Source: Natronomonas gomsonensis (GTDB lineage: Archaea > Halobacteriota > Halobacteria > Halobacteriales > Haloarculaceae). From it: 64,000 nt of DNA. Below the pieces are notes generated by a model. The model ran no database searches. It was not told the origin of the DNA and saw nothing but the letters and a program-made list of their open reading frames with translations. Below are positions 52,950 through 61,900 of this stretch, in pieces. The DNA lies in the NCBI RefSeq assembly GCF_024300825.1, contig NZ_CP101323.1, positions 1-64,000 of the forward strand, written 5' to 3'. Position 1 is the stretch's first letter; each line of letters opens with the position of its first letter. The position numbers and the translations under genes are program-made.

Positions 52950-53857
52950 GGACACCCCTCCGTTGACACGCAAGCGAGGCCGCCGACACGCCCCGTCGTG
53001 TTCGTCTCGATGGACAGCCGCCACGACCCCGACCCTTCGACACGCTCTGCGCCCGAAATCGTCACCGACCGCGTCGCCAACCGGTCGAACAGCTGCACCA
53101 CCAACGGCAGCGTCACGACCCGACCCGGCGTCCCGTCGAGACTGTACCCCTCGATGCACACCGTCCACGACCGCGATTCGCCACCCGAGGCTGCCGAACA
53201 CCGCTCGATGCGATAGTCGTCGACGAGTCCGACCGCCTCCAGTGAATCCAGCGTCTCCGCGAGCGGTTCGGGCGCCAAGACGCCACCGTCGTCGCGTGGC
53301 AAGTTCGCCGCCGCCTCTCGTAGGACCGCCGCTTGTTCCTCGGGCGCCAACCGCTCGTCGAGTTCCGTCGCGATGCTTTCGAGCAGTCGCAGACAGAGTT
53401 CGTCGGGTGATGCGACCGCCTCGGCGGCGTCGAGATACGTGTCCATGATAGCGTCCTGTAAGTCGCCGTGGGCCGACCCGGCGATGGCCTCGAAGACGAC
53501 GCTGGCGACGGTGTGACAGAACTCGATAGCGTCCGTTCCTCCGCGTTCGGGCGGCGTCGGCGGCAACTCACGCGTTCGGTCGGCCAGTGGCGTCCCGTCC
53601 GACGCTTCCCAGCCCGGCAACTCCTCGCGAACGATGATGTCGCGATACGAGACTTGCGGGTCGTATCGTCGAAGCGTCGCCCGGTACTGTTCGGTCGCCT
53701 GTGCGGCCGCGCGGGCGCTCGCTCGACTGTCGAAGGCCAACTCGTCGGCCGGGACCGGCCGACACCCCGTCCGCGCGCAGGCGACGTAGTAGCGGCCGTC
53801 CTCGCTGGCGAGCGATTCGATGTGGTCGCGAATGTCGCCCAGTGTCGTTCCTATCAT
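52946..53857 (-). CDS. two-part protein of the iron operon, unknown
   Basis: A 303-aa protein. Residues 1-75 (I-G-T-T-L-G-D-I-R-D-H-I-E-S-L and Y-V-A-C-A-R-T-G-C-R-P-V-P) look like a small separate domain with two Cys. The middle is helical (about 105-210), and the end is a beta-rich domain with S-W-T-V-C-I-E-G-Y. It overlaps the next gene by 4 nt. The pair appears to be a conserved haloarchaeal gene set, but I cannot name the family with confidence. Iron-linked by operon only. Confidence 0.68.
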   Translation of the reverse strand: MIGTTLGDIRDHIESLASEDGRYYVACARTGCRPVPADELAFDSRASARAAAQATEQYRATLRRYDPQVSYRDIIVREELPGWEASDGTPLADRTRELPPTPPERGGTDAIEFCHTVASVVFEAIAGSAHGDLQDAIMDTYLDAAEAVASPDELCLRLLESIATELDERLAPEEQAAVLREAAANLPRDDGGVLAPEPLAETLDSLEAVGLVDDYRIERCSAASGGESRSWTVCIEGYSLDGTPGRVVTLPLVVQLFDRLATRSVTISGAERVEGSGSWRLSIETNTTGRVGGLACVSTEGCP

Positions 53858-53903
53858 GGTTGGTCTCTCCCAGTGGGTTGTTCAGGTGGGCTCTCCTGTC
53901 GGG

Positions 53904-54077
53904 TCAGCGACGCACTTTCGTCGGGTTCTCGGCGGTGATGAACGGCTCGCCGCCCTCCTCGGCGAAGGCGAGGCTGCCACATTCCAGTCGGCAGACCTCC
54001 CAATCCGGCAGCGCCGGAATACCGTAATCCTCTGGCTCGCGGTAACAGCCCGCGATGGCCCACGTCCGCGCACGCAT
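53904..54077 (-). CDS. 57-aa protein of the iron operon
   Basis: Starts M-R-A-R-T-W-A-I-A-G-C-Y-R-E-P-E-D-Y-G and contains D-W-E-V-C-R-L-E-C-G-S-L-A-F, three Cys in total. Its ATG directly abuts the TGA of the receptor gene at 54078 (TGAATG). Coupling to the receptors makes it real although short. It may bind metal through the Cys. Function unknown. Confidence 0.6.
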   Translation of the reverse strand: MRARTWAIAGCYREPEDYGIPALPDWEVCRLECGSLAFAEEGGEPFITAENPTKVRR

Positions 54078-55226
54078 TCAGACATCACCGGTGACGATAT
54101 CCGCGACGCGCTGGCGGTCGAACAGCTCTTCGTCGGCGCCGAACGTCTCGGGATATATCCCGCGGGCGGCCCGTTCGAGTTGGAACAGGTGGAGTATCGG
54201 CCCCTGATACGTCAGCCCGCTGTAGAACACCCTGCCCTCCTGGACTGCCGTCAGTTCGCTGGCTACGTCGTGGTCCTCGAGATGCGAGCGAATCTCGCGG
54301 TCGAAGTACGCGTCGGTGATTTCGCCCTGGATGCGAACGGCGATGGCGTCGGGGTCGATGTCCAGCAGCGTCTCGAAGTCGATGGTGCCGCCGTCGACTT
54401 GGGCGTCCGTGACGCCGTTGGTCGCCAGCGCGTCGCCGACTTCGAGGTCGCGGAACTGCTTCGATTGAAAGCCCTCGCCGACGAGATACGGGTAGAACGA
54501 CTCCGGCGGCATCTCGGCGGGGTACAACACCGCGATGTCCGGGGACTCCGACGGAAGACGGTCCTGTACATCTCCAAGAACCTCGTCGTGAAGTTCGTCG
54601 AAGGCCTCGTAGCGGCCCCGCTCGTCGAAAAGCTCGGCCATCTTCTCGAAGGCCTCGTACATCGAGTAATACCGATAGTCGTCGTGCCAGTCGTACACCC
54701 GCGTGAAGCCGGTGTTGCCGACCAACGGGGCGACGTTGTCGCGTATCTCCTCGACGTCGGCCTCGCTCACCCCGAGGCGGTTGACCATGAAGTTCGGGTC
54801 GACGACGTTGACATCGGGGTCGAGTTCGTAGAACACCTCCTTGTCGGTGCCGTCGTTCCACAGTTGGGTGAGCGCCTTGTCGTCGACGGCAACGCCCGGC
54901 AGTTCCTCGTAGTAGTGGGTGCCGAAGCGGGCGCGAACCCCGATAGCTTCGAGGCCATCGGCCTGTCCCAAAGCGACGCCCATGTCGGCGTAATCGCCGG
55001 TGTAGGCCAGCCACTGTTCGGGCACGGCGTCGAACTCGACGGTGCCGACCGGCTCCATCGTCACCGAATGGCCGTCGTCAGTGTTCGGCGGCTCCTCGTC
55101 AGCCGTCCCCGTTGAACCGTCGCCGACACAGCCGGCGACCAATCCGCTCCCGACGAGGGAGGTGCCGTACTTGATGGCGTCTCTGCGCGTCGGTGCTGTC
55201 TGTCGAATCGTCTCGTCGTCGCTCAT
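54078..55226 (-). CDS. iron/siderophore ABC receptor lipoprotein (copy 4)
   Basis: A 382-aa substrate-binding protein. Tat motif T-R-R-D-A-I-K-Y-G and lipobox L-V-A-G-C (C33), so it is exported folded and lipid-anchored outside. Then a two-lobed periplasmic-binding fold of the FecB/FhuD type (T-M-E-P-V-G-T-V-E-F-D start, Y-Y-E-A/S-M-Y-E-A-F-E-K linker helix). The N-terminus is acidic. It is the fourth of four tandem paralogues, 2 nt after its neighbour. It probably hands ferric chelates to the permease at 59783. Confidence 0.87.
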   Translation of the reverse strand: MSDDETIRQTAPTRRDAIKYGTSLVGSGLVAGCVGDGSTGTADEEPPNTDDGHSVTMEPVGTVEFDAVPEQWLAYTGDYADMGVALGQADGLEAIGVRARFGTHYYEELPGVAVDDKALTQLWNDGTDKEVFYELDPDVNVVDPNFMVNRLGVSEADVEEIRDNVAPLVGNTGFTRVYDWHDDYRYYSMYEAFEKMAELFDERGRYEAFDELHDEVLGDVQDRLPSESPDIAVLYPAEMPPESFYPYLVGEGFQSKQFRDLEVGDALATNGVTDAQVDGGTIDFETLLDIDPDAIAVRIQGEITDAYFDREIRSHLEDHDVASELTAVQEGRVFYSGLTYQGPILHLFQLERAARGIYPETFGADEELFDRQRVADIVTGDV

Positions 55227-55228
55227 CG

Positions 55229-56365
55229 TTAGCTCTCTCCGTTGATGATGTCTGCCACTCGCTGGCGGTCGAACAGTTCGCCATCGAACCGCGAGGGGAA
55301 GTACGCCGTCGCGTACCGCTCTAGCATGAAGAGGTTGTGCAGCGGCCCGCAGTAAATCGGGCTGCCGCGGAACACCCGCCCCTCTTGGACGGCCGTCAAC
55401 TGACTCCCAACGTCGTGCTCGCGCATGTACGCCAGCGTCGTCTCCTCGAACTCCTCGCGCGTCTTGTTGCCGTGATACCGGAGCAACAGCGAATCGGGGT
55501 CGATTTCCAACAGCGTCTCGTAGTCAACCGACTGCGACCCCGAATAACCCTCGACCTTCGTGCCTTCGAAGGCGTCGTCGATACCCAGTGTGTGGAAGTG
55601 CTCCTTGTTGGCTCCCATTCCCGAGACCCGATACGGCGCGAAACTGTCCGGTTCGTCGCCGGCGAACAGCAGCGCACCATCTGGTCGCTCCTCGGCCGGT
55701 GGGAGTTCGGCCTCGATTTCGGCGACCACCTCGCTGTGCAGCGACTGAATCGCCTCGAACCGCTCGCGCTCCTGAAACACCGCGGCGACCTTCTCGAAGG
55801 CTTCGTACAGCGTGTAGTACCGGTAGTCGTGCCACTCGTCGGTTCGCCGGAAGATGAGGTTCCCGAGGAACGGCGCGACGTTCGTCTCTATCTCCTCGAT
55901 GTCCTCGGCCGGCCAATCGTCGAGCCAGTTGGTCAGCGAGTGAGGGTCGATGAGGTGGAGGTCGGCATCGATTTCGTACAACAGCTCCTTCGAGATGCCG
56001 TCGTTCCACAGCGGCGTGAGTCGGTCCGTGTCGATGCCGACATCGGGGAGTTCCTCGTAGTGTCTCGTCTTGTACCGGTTCTGATACCAGACCGTTTCGG
56101 CCGCGTCGGCCTGCCCCAACGCGACCATCATATCGATGTAATCCGGGGTGAACGGCGCGACGGTCTCCGGAACTCCGTCAAACTCGACGGTCCCGACCGG
56201 TTCCATCGTCACCGAGTAGCCGTCCGATTCTTTGGCCGGCGTCGATTCGGGACTGTCATCTGAGCTGTCGCCGGCCGTACAGCCCGCCAACAGGCCGCCG
56301 GCGGCGACGGCACTACCGTACTTGATGGCGTCTCTGCGGGTCGGTCCGGTGGTGTCATCACTCAT
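55229..56365 (-). CDS. iron/siderophore ABC receptor lipoprotein (copy 3)
   Basis: A 378-aa paralogue. Tat motif T-R-R-D-A-I-K-Y-G and lipobox L-L-A-G-C with C29, followed by D-G-Y-S-V-T-M-E-P-V-G-T-V-E-F and R-Y-Y-T-L-Y-E-A-F-E-K-V. Variable parts lie where the ligand cleft would be (Y-Q-N-R-Y-K-T-R-H-Y and R-V-S-G-M-G-A-N-K), so its ligand probably differs from the others. 2 nt spacing on each side. Confidence 0.87.
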   Translation of the reverse strand: MSDDTTGPTRRDAIKYGSAVAAGGLLAGCTAGDSSDDSPESTPAKESDGYSVTMEPVGTVEFDGVPETVAPFTPDYIDMMVALGQADAAETVWYQNRYKTRHYEELPDVGIDTDRLTPLWNDGISKELLYEIDADLHLIDPHSLTNWLDDWPAEDIEEIETNVAPFLGNLIFRRTDEWHDYRYYTLYEAFEKVAAVFQERERFEAIQSLHSEVVAEIEAELPPAEERPDGALLFAGDEPDSFAPYRVSGMGANKEHFHTLGIDDAFEGTKVEGYSGSQSVDYETLLEIDPDSLLLRYHGNKTREEFEETTLAYMREHDVGSQLTAVQEGRVFRGSPIYCGPLHNLFMLERYATAYFPSRFDGELFDRQRVADIINGES

Positions 56366-56367
56366 GT

Positions 56368-57558
56368 TCAGATGTCTCCGTTGATGATGTCCGCAAGTCG
56401 CTGGTGGTCGAACAGCCGCTCGCTTTCGTCGAACACGGGATAGGTATCACCGTTCTCGTAGCGTGGCCACGCGCCGAACTGCTCGGGATACAGTTGCTTG
56501 GCGGTCATCTCCATCTGGAAGAGGTTCATCAACGGCCCCTGCCACCGCGTTCCCTGGACGTACACCCGGTCGTTGTTGACGGCACGCAGTTCGCTGCCGG
56601 CGGGGTCGTCTCGGAGGTTTTGTACCATCGCCTCGAAGCCGACGGCGTCGGTGACCGTCCACAGCGCGAGTATCGCGTCGGGGTCGGCCTCCAGCAGCGC
56701 CTCCATATCGATCTGTTTGAACGCTCCGTCCCACTGTTCGTCACCGAAGGCGTCGACAGCACCGAGCGGTCGGCTGTGGGCGTTGAAGTAGCCGGGGGCG
56801 TTCAACCGAAGCAGGTAGATGGCCGAGAGGTCCGTCGAAATCGAGAGATACGCCACGGTCGGTCGGTCCGATTCCGGCGGCCGCTCACGTTCTATCGTTT
56901 CGAGCATGTTCTCCCGAACGGACGCAAGGGCCTCGTATCGCGATTGCTCCCCGTAAAGCGTCGCGACTCGCTCGAACAGCTCCCACAGCTCGTAGTACTC
57001 GTAGCCGTCCGCCCAGTCGTCAGGCGGCGTCGCGTGGAAGTTGCTGTAGTAGTTCCCGAGCCACGACCCGACGTTGTTCGTGACCTCGTCGATATCCGCC
57101 CGTGTCCAGTTGTCCTGTGTCGTCACCCATGCCGGGTCGACGAGATGGAGGTCGCTGTCGAGTTCGTACACCTGCTCTTTCGTGAAGCCGTAGGACTCAG
57201 TTTCGTCCCGCCACGGGATGTCGACGCCCTCGAGGTCGGAAGTGAAGTACTCCAGCGTCGAGGCGGTTCCGTCCCACCAGACGTTGTTGATGCTGTCACC
57301 CTGCCCGAGTGCCGTCGCCATGTCGGCGAACCACGGGAAGTGGGTGAACACGTCGGTCGGTGGCTCCTCGAGCGTCACGTCACCGACCGGTGACATCTCC
57401 ACCGAGTACGAGGTTTCGTCGGGGCTGTCGGTCCCTTCAGGCGTGTCCGGGTCGCCGTTACCGGTACAGCCAGCCAACAGTCCCCCGCCGACGACTGCGC
57501 CGCCGTACTTCACGATATCGCGTCGTGTCGATGCCTTGACCGTGGTGTCGTTCGTCAT
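56368..57558 (-). CDS. iron/siderophore ABC receptor lipoprotein (copy 2, most divergent)
   Basis: A 396-aa paralogue, the longest and least like the rest. Tat motif T-R-R-D-I-V-K-Y-G and lipobox L-L-A-G-C with C31. The cleft-side segments carry many aromatic residues (N-N-V-W-W-D-G-T-A-S, Y-Y-S-N-F-H-A-T-P-P-D-D-W), and Y-E-Y-Y-E-L-W-E-L-F replaces the usual Y-Y-T-L-Y-E-A-F. This suggests a distinct ligand. Positioned second in the four-receptor run. Confidence 0.87.
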   Translation of the reverse strand: MTNDTTVKASTRRDIVKYGGAVVGGGLLAGCTGNGDPDTPEGTDSPDETSYSVEMSPVGDVTLEEPPTDVFTHFPWFADMATALGQGDSINNVWWDGTASTLEYFTSDLEGVDIPWRDETESYGFTKEQVYELDSDLHLVDPAWVTTQDNWTRADIDEVTNNVGSWLGNYYSNFHATPPDDWADGYEYYELWELFERVATLYGEQSRYEALASVRENMLETIERERPPESDRPTVAYLSISTDLSAIYLLRLNAPGYFNAHSRPLGAVDAFGDEQWDGAFKQIDMEALLEADPDAILALWTVTDAVGFEAMVQNLRDDPAGSELRAVNNDRVYVQGTRWQGPLMNLFQMEMTAKQLYPEQFGAWPRYENGDTYPVFDESERLFDHQRLADIINGDI

Positions 57559-57560
57559 TG

Positions 57561-58718
57561 TCAGAACTCCCCGTTGATGATGTCCGCCACGCGCTGGCGG
57601 TCGAACAGCTGTTCGTCGCTCGTTACCTCGCCGAACTCCCCGGGGTACAGTTGCTGAGCGGCGCGTTCGGTGAGGAAGAGGTTGTGAATCGGCCCTTGAT
57701 GGAGGTAGCCGCCGCGGTAGACGCGGCCCCCTTGGACGGCCTGCAGTTCACTCGCCACGTCGTGGTCCTTCATGTACGCGAGAACGGTGTCGCGGAACTC
57801 CGTGGCGGACTTCCGCTCGTGGCCGCGGACGAGGATGACCTCGGGGTCGATTTCGAGGAGGTTCTCGTAGTCGAGTTCGCCGCGGTCGGTCGTGCTGAGG
57901 TTGTCGATGTCGGTGCCGGCGAGGGCGTCGGTGACGCCGAGGTCGTTCCACTGCTTCTTGCTCGTGCCCTTGTCATTGAGGCGGTACGGCGAGAACGTCG
58001 CGGGTTCGTTCGTCCCCTCGAAAGTGAGGAAGACGTTCGGCCGCTCGTCGGCCGGCGGCAGGCGGCTCTGAATCGACGCGATGAACTCGTCGTGGAAGGC
58101 CGCAAACGCCTCGTATCGCTCCGTCTCGTCGAAGGCCCTCGCGACTTTCTCGAAGGCCTCGTACAGCGTGTAGTACCGGTAGTCGTGCCACTCGTCGGAG
58201 CGCCGGAAGATGAGGTTCCCGAGGAACGGGGCGACGTTCGTCCGGATTTCCTCGACGTCGGCGTCGCTCCAATCGAACCAGTTGCGCAACATCCCGGGGT
58301 CGTAGAGGTGGAGGTCGCTGTCGAGTTCGTAGAACTCCTCTTTCGTTCGGACCTCGGGATTGGCCTCGATGGTCTCGCGGTCGACCGAGACGCCTGGCAG
58401 TTCGTCGTAGACGTACGTGTAGTAACGGTCGGCGCCACCGACGCCGGTCAGGCCGTCGGCCTGCCCCAACGCGACGGCCATGTCGGCGTAGCCGCCGTCG
58501 TAGGCCGCCCACTGTTCGGGGACCGATTCGAAGCTTACCTCGCCCATCGGCGCCATCTCGACGGTGTAGGCGTCGGTGTCGTCGTCCCCCTCCGATTCCT
58601 CGGCGGGTTCGGTCTCACCAATACAGCCGGCGAGCAAGCCGCCGACTGCGACGGCACTGCCGTATTTGATGGTGTCTCTGCGCGTCGGTCCCCCGCGTAT
58701 CGCGTCGTCTCTGGACAT
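57561..58718 (-). CDS. iron/siderophore ABC receptor lipoprotein (copy 1)
   Basis: A 385-aa paralogue and first gene of the operon. Tat motif T-R-R-D-T-I-K-Y-G and lipobox L-L-A-G-C with C32. The body has E-M-A-P-M-G-E-V-S-F, D-L-H-L-Y-D-P-G-M-L, the linker R-Y-Y-T-L-Y-E-A-F-E-K-V and V-I-L-V-R-G-H-E. The ATG lies only 2 nt from the 18-bp palindrome at 58721-58738, so transcription is probably leaderless and blocked by the iron regulator. Confidence 0.88.
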   Translation of the reverse strand: MSRDDAIRGGPTRRDTIKYGSAVAVGGLLAGCIGETEPAEESEGDDDTDAYTVEMAPMGEVSFESVPEQWAAYDGGYADMAVALGQADGLTGVGGADRYYTYVYDELPGVSVDRETIEANPEVRTKEEFYELDSDLHLYDPGMLRNWFDWSDADVEEIRTNVAPFLGNLIFRRSDEWHDYRYYTLYEAFEKVARAFDETERYEAFAAFHDEFIASIQSRLPPADERPNVFLTFEGTNEPATFSPYRLNDKGTSKKQWNDLGVTDALAGTDIDNLSTTDRGELDYENLLEIDPEVILVRGHERKSATEFRDTVLAYMKDHDVASELQAVQGGRVYRGGYLHQGPIHNLFLTERAAQQLYPGEFGEVTSDEQLFDRQRVADIINGEF

Positions 58719-58720
58719 GG

Positions 58721-58738
58721 TTTTAGGCTAGCCTAAAA
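58721..58738. promoter_or_regulatory. iron box, perfect palindrome
   Basis: ttttaggctagcctaaaa is a perfect 18-bp palindrome next to the first receptor's ATG, with an AT-rich box (ttataatat, minus strand) just upstream. It matches the TTAGGCTAGCCTAA type known for IdeR/DtxR-like regulators. Confidence 0.85.
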
Positions 58739-58756
58739 TATTATAACTGCTTCGAT

Positions 58757-58774
58757 TTTTAGGTTGGCCTAAAA
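58757..58774. promoter_or_regulatory. iron box, second site
   Basis: ttttagg-ttgg-cctaaaa, centred 36 bp from the first site. The centre differs but arms are perfect. Two sites 36 bp apart allow paired binding around the promoter. Confidence 0.8.
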
Positions 58775-58842
58775 TGTTTGAACAGCGTGTTGGAGGGGTA
58801 TCTTCGTCGGTCGTCGACTTGTCGGCTCGAACGTCTCCTCGG

Positions 58843-59781
58843 TCACCACCGTGCCTCCCCTTCGGTCGACTCCTTCGCCTCAACCGCGTCCGCGTCGTCT
58901 TCGTCCTCGTGTCGGGCGCGAAGCGGTGTGATTCGCGGTCCGCGGTCGGTCGGCACCACCTCGGCGTCGACGCGGAACACCTCCGCGAGCAGCTCCTCGG
59001 TGACGACGGCTTCGGGCGGTCCGCGGGCCTGAATTTCGCCGTCCTTGAGGGCGACTACGCGGTCGGCGAGTCGCGCCGCCTGCTCGATGTCGTGGAGCAC
59101 GACGACGACCGTGATGTCGCTGTCCGCCCGCAGCGTCTCGATTATCTCCATCACTTCCAGTTGGTGATGGAGGTCGAGGAACGTCGTCGGCTCGTCGAGC
59201 AACAACACATCGGTGTCCTGGGCGAGCACCATCGCAATCCACGCCAGCTGCTTCTGGCCGCCGCTGAGGCTGCCGACCTCCCGGTTTCGGAGGTGTTCAC
59301 AGCCGGCCAACTCGATGGCCCGGTCGACCGCTTGTTGGTCTTCCTCGGTGACGTGTTCGAAGAAGCCGCGGTGGGGATACCGGCCGTGATACACGAGGTC
59401 CTCGACGGTGATGGAGTCGGGTGAGGTGCTCTCTTGGGAGAGCAAACCGAGCTTTCGGGCGAGTTCCTTCGTCCCCATCGAGTGGACATCGCGGCCGTCG
59501 ACCAACACCGAGCCGTCGTCGGGGTCGAGTTGCTTCGCCAACCCCTTCAGGAGCGTGCTCTTCCCGGACCCGTTGGGGCCGACCAGCGCCGTCACCGCTC
59601 CCGGTTCGGCGACGATACTCTCGCCGTCGACGACCGGGTCCTCCATCGTGGGGTACCCCAGCACCAACCCCTCGCCGGCGAGGTCGCTCGCTCCGCCTTC
59701 GGGGGCGTTCGATGTCGGGGTGTCGTCGACAGCGTCTTCGCTTCCGTCCGAGTGTCGTAGCGAACCGACGTTGAACACCAT
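58843..59781 (-). CDS. iron/siderophore ABC transporter ATPase
   Basis: About 312 aa, starting at ATG 59781 right after the permease stop, although an upstream GTG is possible. Walker A G-P-N-G-S-G-K-S-T, signature L-S-G-G-Q-K-Q-L, Walker B V-L-L-L-D-E-P-T-T-F-L-D-L and switch His (V-L-H-D-I-E-Q-A) are all present. The FepC-type V-Y-H-G-R-Y-P-H-R-G segment confirms the siderophore/cobalamin group. It drives uptake through the FecCD permease, and both lobes act as dimers. Confidence 0.9.
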   Translation of the reverse strand: MVFNVGSLRHSDGSEDAVDDTPTSNAPEGGASDLAGEGLVLGYPTMEDPVVDGESIVAEPGAVTALVGPNGSGKSTLLKGLAKQLDPDDGSVLVDGRDVHSMGTKELARKLGLLSQESTSPDSITVEDLVYHGRYPHRGFFEHVTEEDQQAVDRAIELAGCEHLRNREVGSLSGGQKQLAWIAMVLAQDTDVLLLDEPTTFLDLHHQLEVMEIIETLRADSDITVVVVLHDIEQAARLADRVVALKDGEIQARGPPEAVVTEELLAEVFRVDAEVVPTDRGPRITPLRARHEDEDDADAVEAKESTEGEARW

Positions 59782-59782
59782 T

Positions 59783-60904
59783 TCAGATTTCACCCATGTT
59801 CTGCTTCTTCCGCATCAGATACAGGAAGTACGGCCCTCCGACCAGCCCGGTGACGATGCCGACCGGTATCTGGACGGGGTTCAACGCGAGACGGGCGCCC
59901 ACGTCGGCGCCGACCATCAACGCCGGGCCGACGAACAGACAGCCGACGATGACTTTCTTGTAGTCGCTGCCGACCAGATTCCGCACAACGTGGGGGACGA
60001 TGAGGCCGACGAAGCCGACGATGCCCGCCACCGCGATACTGGCGGCGGCGGCCAACACGGCCACGCCCGAGAGCGCGAAGCGGACCTTCTCGATGGACAT
60101 CCCCAGCGACTTGGCGGTCCGCTCGCCCAGCAACATCACGTTACACTGCCGGGCGCCGACGACGGCCAACAGGATGGCGACGACCGACCACGGCAACACC
60201 AGTCGAACCTGCGCCCAGTCGGTGCCGGTGAGCGACCCGGTCGTCCACGCGATGGCCGACTGGACGATGCCGATGTCGTCGGCGAAGAAGAACAGCGCCG
60301 TCTGGAGACTGTTGAAGACGGTGCCGACGATGACGCCAGCCAAGACGAGTCTGACCGGCGAGGTGCCGTTCTTCCAGGCGATTGCGTAGACGATGAGAAA
60401 CGCCGTCGCGCCGCCGGCTGCGGCGATGAGCGGCAGGAACGCCGACAGCCCACCGAACACCACGAGCGTCAACAGAATCATCAGTCCAGCCCCGGAGGAG
60501 ACGCCGAGGATGAACGGACTCGCCAGTTCGTTGCGCGTGACGGCCTGAAAGATGGCGCCCGAGACGGCGAGGTTCATCCCGACGATGATGCCGACGAGCA
60601 CGCGCGGTAGCCTGATGTTCCAGACGATGAGGCTCTCGGTGCTCATCTCCGGCAGTTCGCCACCGAGCAGGAAGGCGTTCCACGCCTGTGCGTTGAACAG
60701 TACTTGTGGGTCGAAGACCGCTCCCCATGCCTGTGCGAACGTCATCGAGTAGGCGCCGAAACTCACCTGTACGAGACCGCCGAGGACAACGACAACGAGG
60801 CTTCCGGCCGCGGTAGTCAGCAGTTTCGGGTCGAACAGCCACGCGAACCGACTGCTCCGGCGGCGCTCGCTCGGTCGTCCAGATTTGACGGATTCACTGC
60901 TCAT
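59783..60904 (-). CDS. FecCD-type iron-siderophore ABC permease
   Basis: A 373-aa permease from ATG 60904, which overlaps the previous gene by 11 nt. About ten helices. The family motifs R-L-P-R-V-L-V-G, N-E-L-A-S-P-F-I-L-G-V-S-S-G-A-G and G-L-I-V-P-H-V-V-R (near the end) are present. Only one permease gene exists in the window, so it would act as a homodimer and serve all five receptors. Confidence 0.9.
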   Translation of the reverse strand: MSSESVKSGRPSERRRSSRFAWLFDPKLLTTAAGSLVVVVLGGLVQVSFGAYSMTFAQAWGAVFDPQVLFNAQAWNAFLLGGELPEMSTESLIVWNIRLPRVLVGIIVGMNLAVSGAIFQAVTRNELASPFILGVSSGAGLMILLTLVVFGGLSAFLPLIAAAGGATAFLIVYAIAWKNGTSPVRLVLAGVIVGTVFNSLQTALFFFADDIGIVQSAIAWTTGSLTGTDWAQVRLVLPWSVVAILLAVVGARQCNVMLLGERTAKSLGMSIEKVRFALSGVAVLAAAASIAVAGIVGFVGLIVPHVVRNLVGSDYKKVIVGCLFVGPALMVGADVGARLALNPVQIPVGIVTGLVGGPYFLYLMRKKQNMGEI

Positions 60905-61856
60905 TACGGACCCCCTCTGGCTGGTCGCTGTGGTAGGCACGAATTGTCTCGTCGTCGATTGCTTCCAAGAGCGCCTTTTCACCGATTCCGTCCACGACGG
61001 CGTCGGTGTCGAGTGCCGACGCGAGCGCCTCATGACCCGATGTCCCACGCGCGTCGATTTCCGCGTCGGTCAGATACGTTTCCCGCTGGGCGTCGATGTA
61101 GGCGTCCCTGACGCGCTCGAAGCGGTCTTCGCCGGGGTCGACTGGCGCGTCGTCGCCGTAATATTCCTCGAACCACTCGACCCACTGCTCTCGGTCGGTC
61201 CACTCGCCGTCGAGACTGGTCGCCCGCCGCATCCAGTCTTTGTGGTCTGCGGCCTCGGGCCACCAACCGTCGTCGAGTCTGCTGTCGGCGACGACGCGAT
61301 GGGCGACCCGCGCGCCCCGACCGGCGGCCATGATGGCCTGTTTGTCGGCGACCGTCGCGGGGGAGGCGACGTACAGCCCCTCGATTGGCGTCGTTCCGTC
61401 TGCGTCGGCGTACTCGCGGTCGAAGCGCTCGGTCGTCTCCTCGCCGTGGTCAATAGTTTCGAACATCGCTTCGTCGTCGCCGAGGCCACGCAGGTACTCG
61501 CCGTCGTATCTGGTCGCCGCGACGACCCGTCTCGCGGTTACGGACCCACTCTCCTGTGGGACGACGACCAAGCCCTCGCCATCGGGTTCGACCGACTCGA
61601 CGAGGTCCGAGCGGAGGTCACACCCCGCCGCTCGGATGTGGTCGTGCATCAACTCGTAGAACGTCTCGACATCGATGCCGTCGGGGAAGCCGAGGTAGTT
61701 CTCTAGGTAGGCACACTTCCGGATGGACGACCGGCCCCGGTCGAAGACGACGGTGTCGAGTTCCTCACGGGCGAGGAAGACGGCGGCCGAACACCCAGCG
61801 GGGCCACCGCCGACGACGGCCACATCGTAGTCGACGGTCGAACTCACCGCCGACAC
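60894..61856 (-). CDS. FAD-dependent oxidoreductase in the iron operon
   Basis: A 320-aa protein. The FAD motif V-V-G-G-G-P-A-G-C-S-A-A-V-F-L lies at residues about 14-28, and a later G-L-Y-V-A-S-P-A closes the FAD site. It looks like a shortened thioredoxin-reductase relative, but has no C-x-x-C, and the NADPH domain is poorly visible. The last ~110 residues are an added helical acidic part. Between receptor and permease genes, it may reduce ferric siderophore or repair a thiol. The role is inferred. Confidence 0.75.
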   Translation of the reverse strand: MSAVSSTVDYDVAVVGGGPAGCSAAVFLAREELDTVVFDRGRSSIRKCAYLENYLGFPDGIDVETFYELMHDHIRAAGCDLRSDLVESVEPDGEGLVVVPQESGSVTARRVVAATRYDGEYLRGLGDDEAMFETIDHGEETTERFDREYADADGTTPIEGLYVASPATVADKQAIMAAGRGARVAHRVVADSRLDDGWWPEAADHKDWMRRATSLDGEWTDREQWVEWFEEYYGDDAPVDPGEDRFERVRDAYIDAQRETYLTDAEIDARGTSGHEALASALDTDAVVDGIGEKALLEAIDDETIRAYHSDQPEGVRNEQ

Positions 61857-61900
61857 CTCCCTCGGGTGTGTCGGTGAGACGGTCGATTCGAGTCGGTCAT

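Noticed and set aside
53820-55115. Long open frame on the + strand antisense to the receptor gene (431 codons); similar ones at 57558-58736 and 61556-63049
   Set aside because: These mirror the codon pattern of the opposite-strand receptor genes, have unnatural composition and no domain. Long antisense frames are expected in GC-rich coding DNA.
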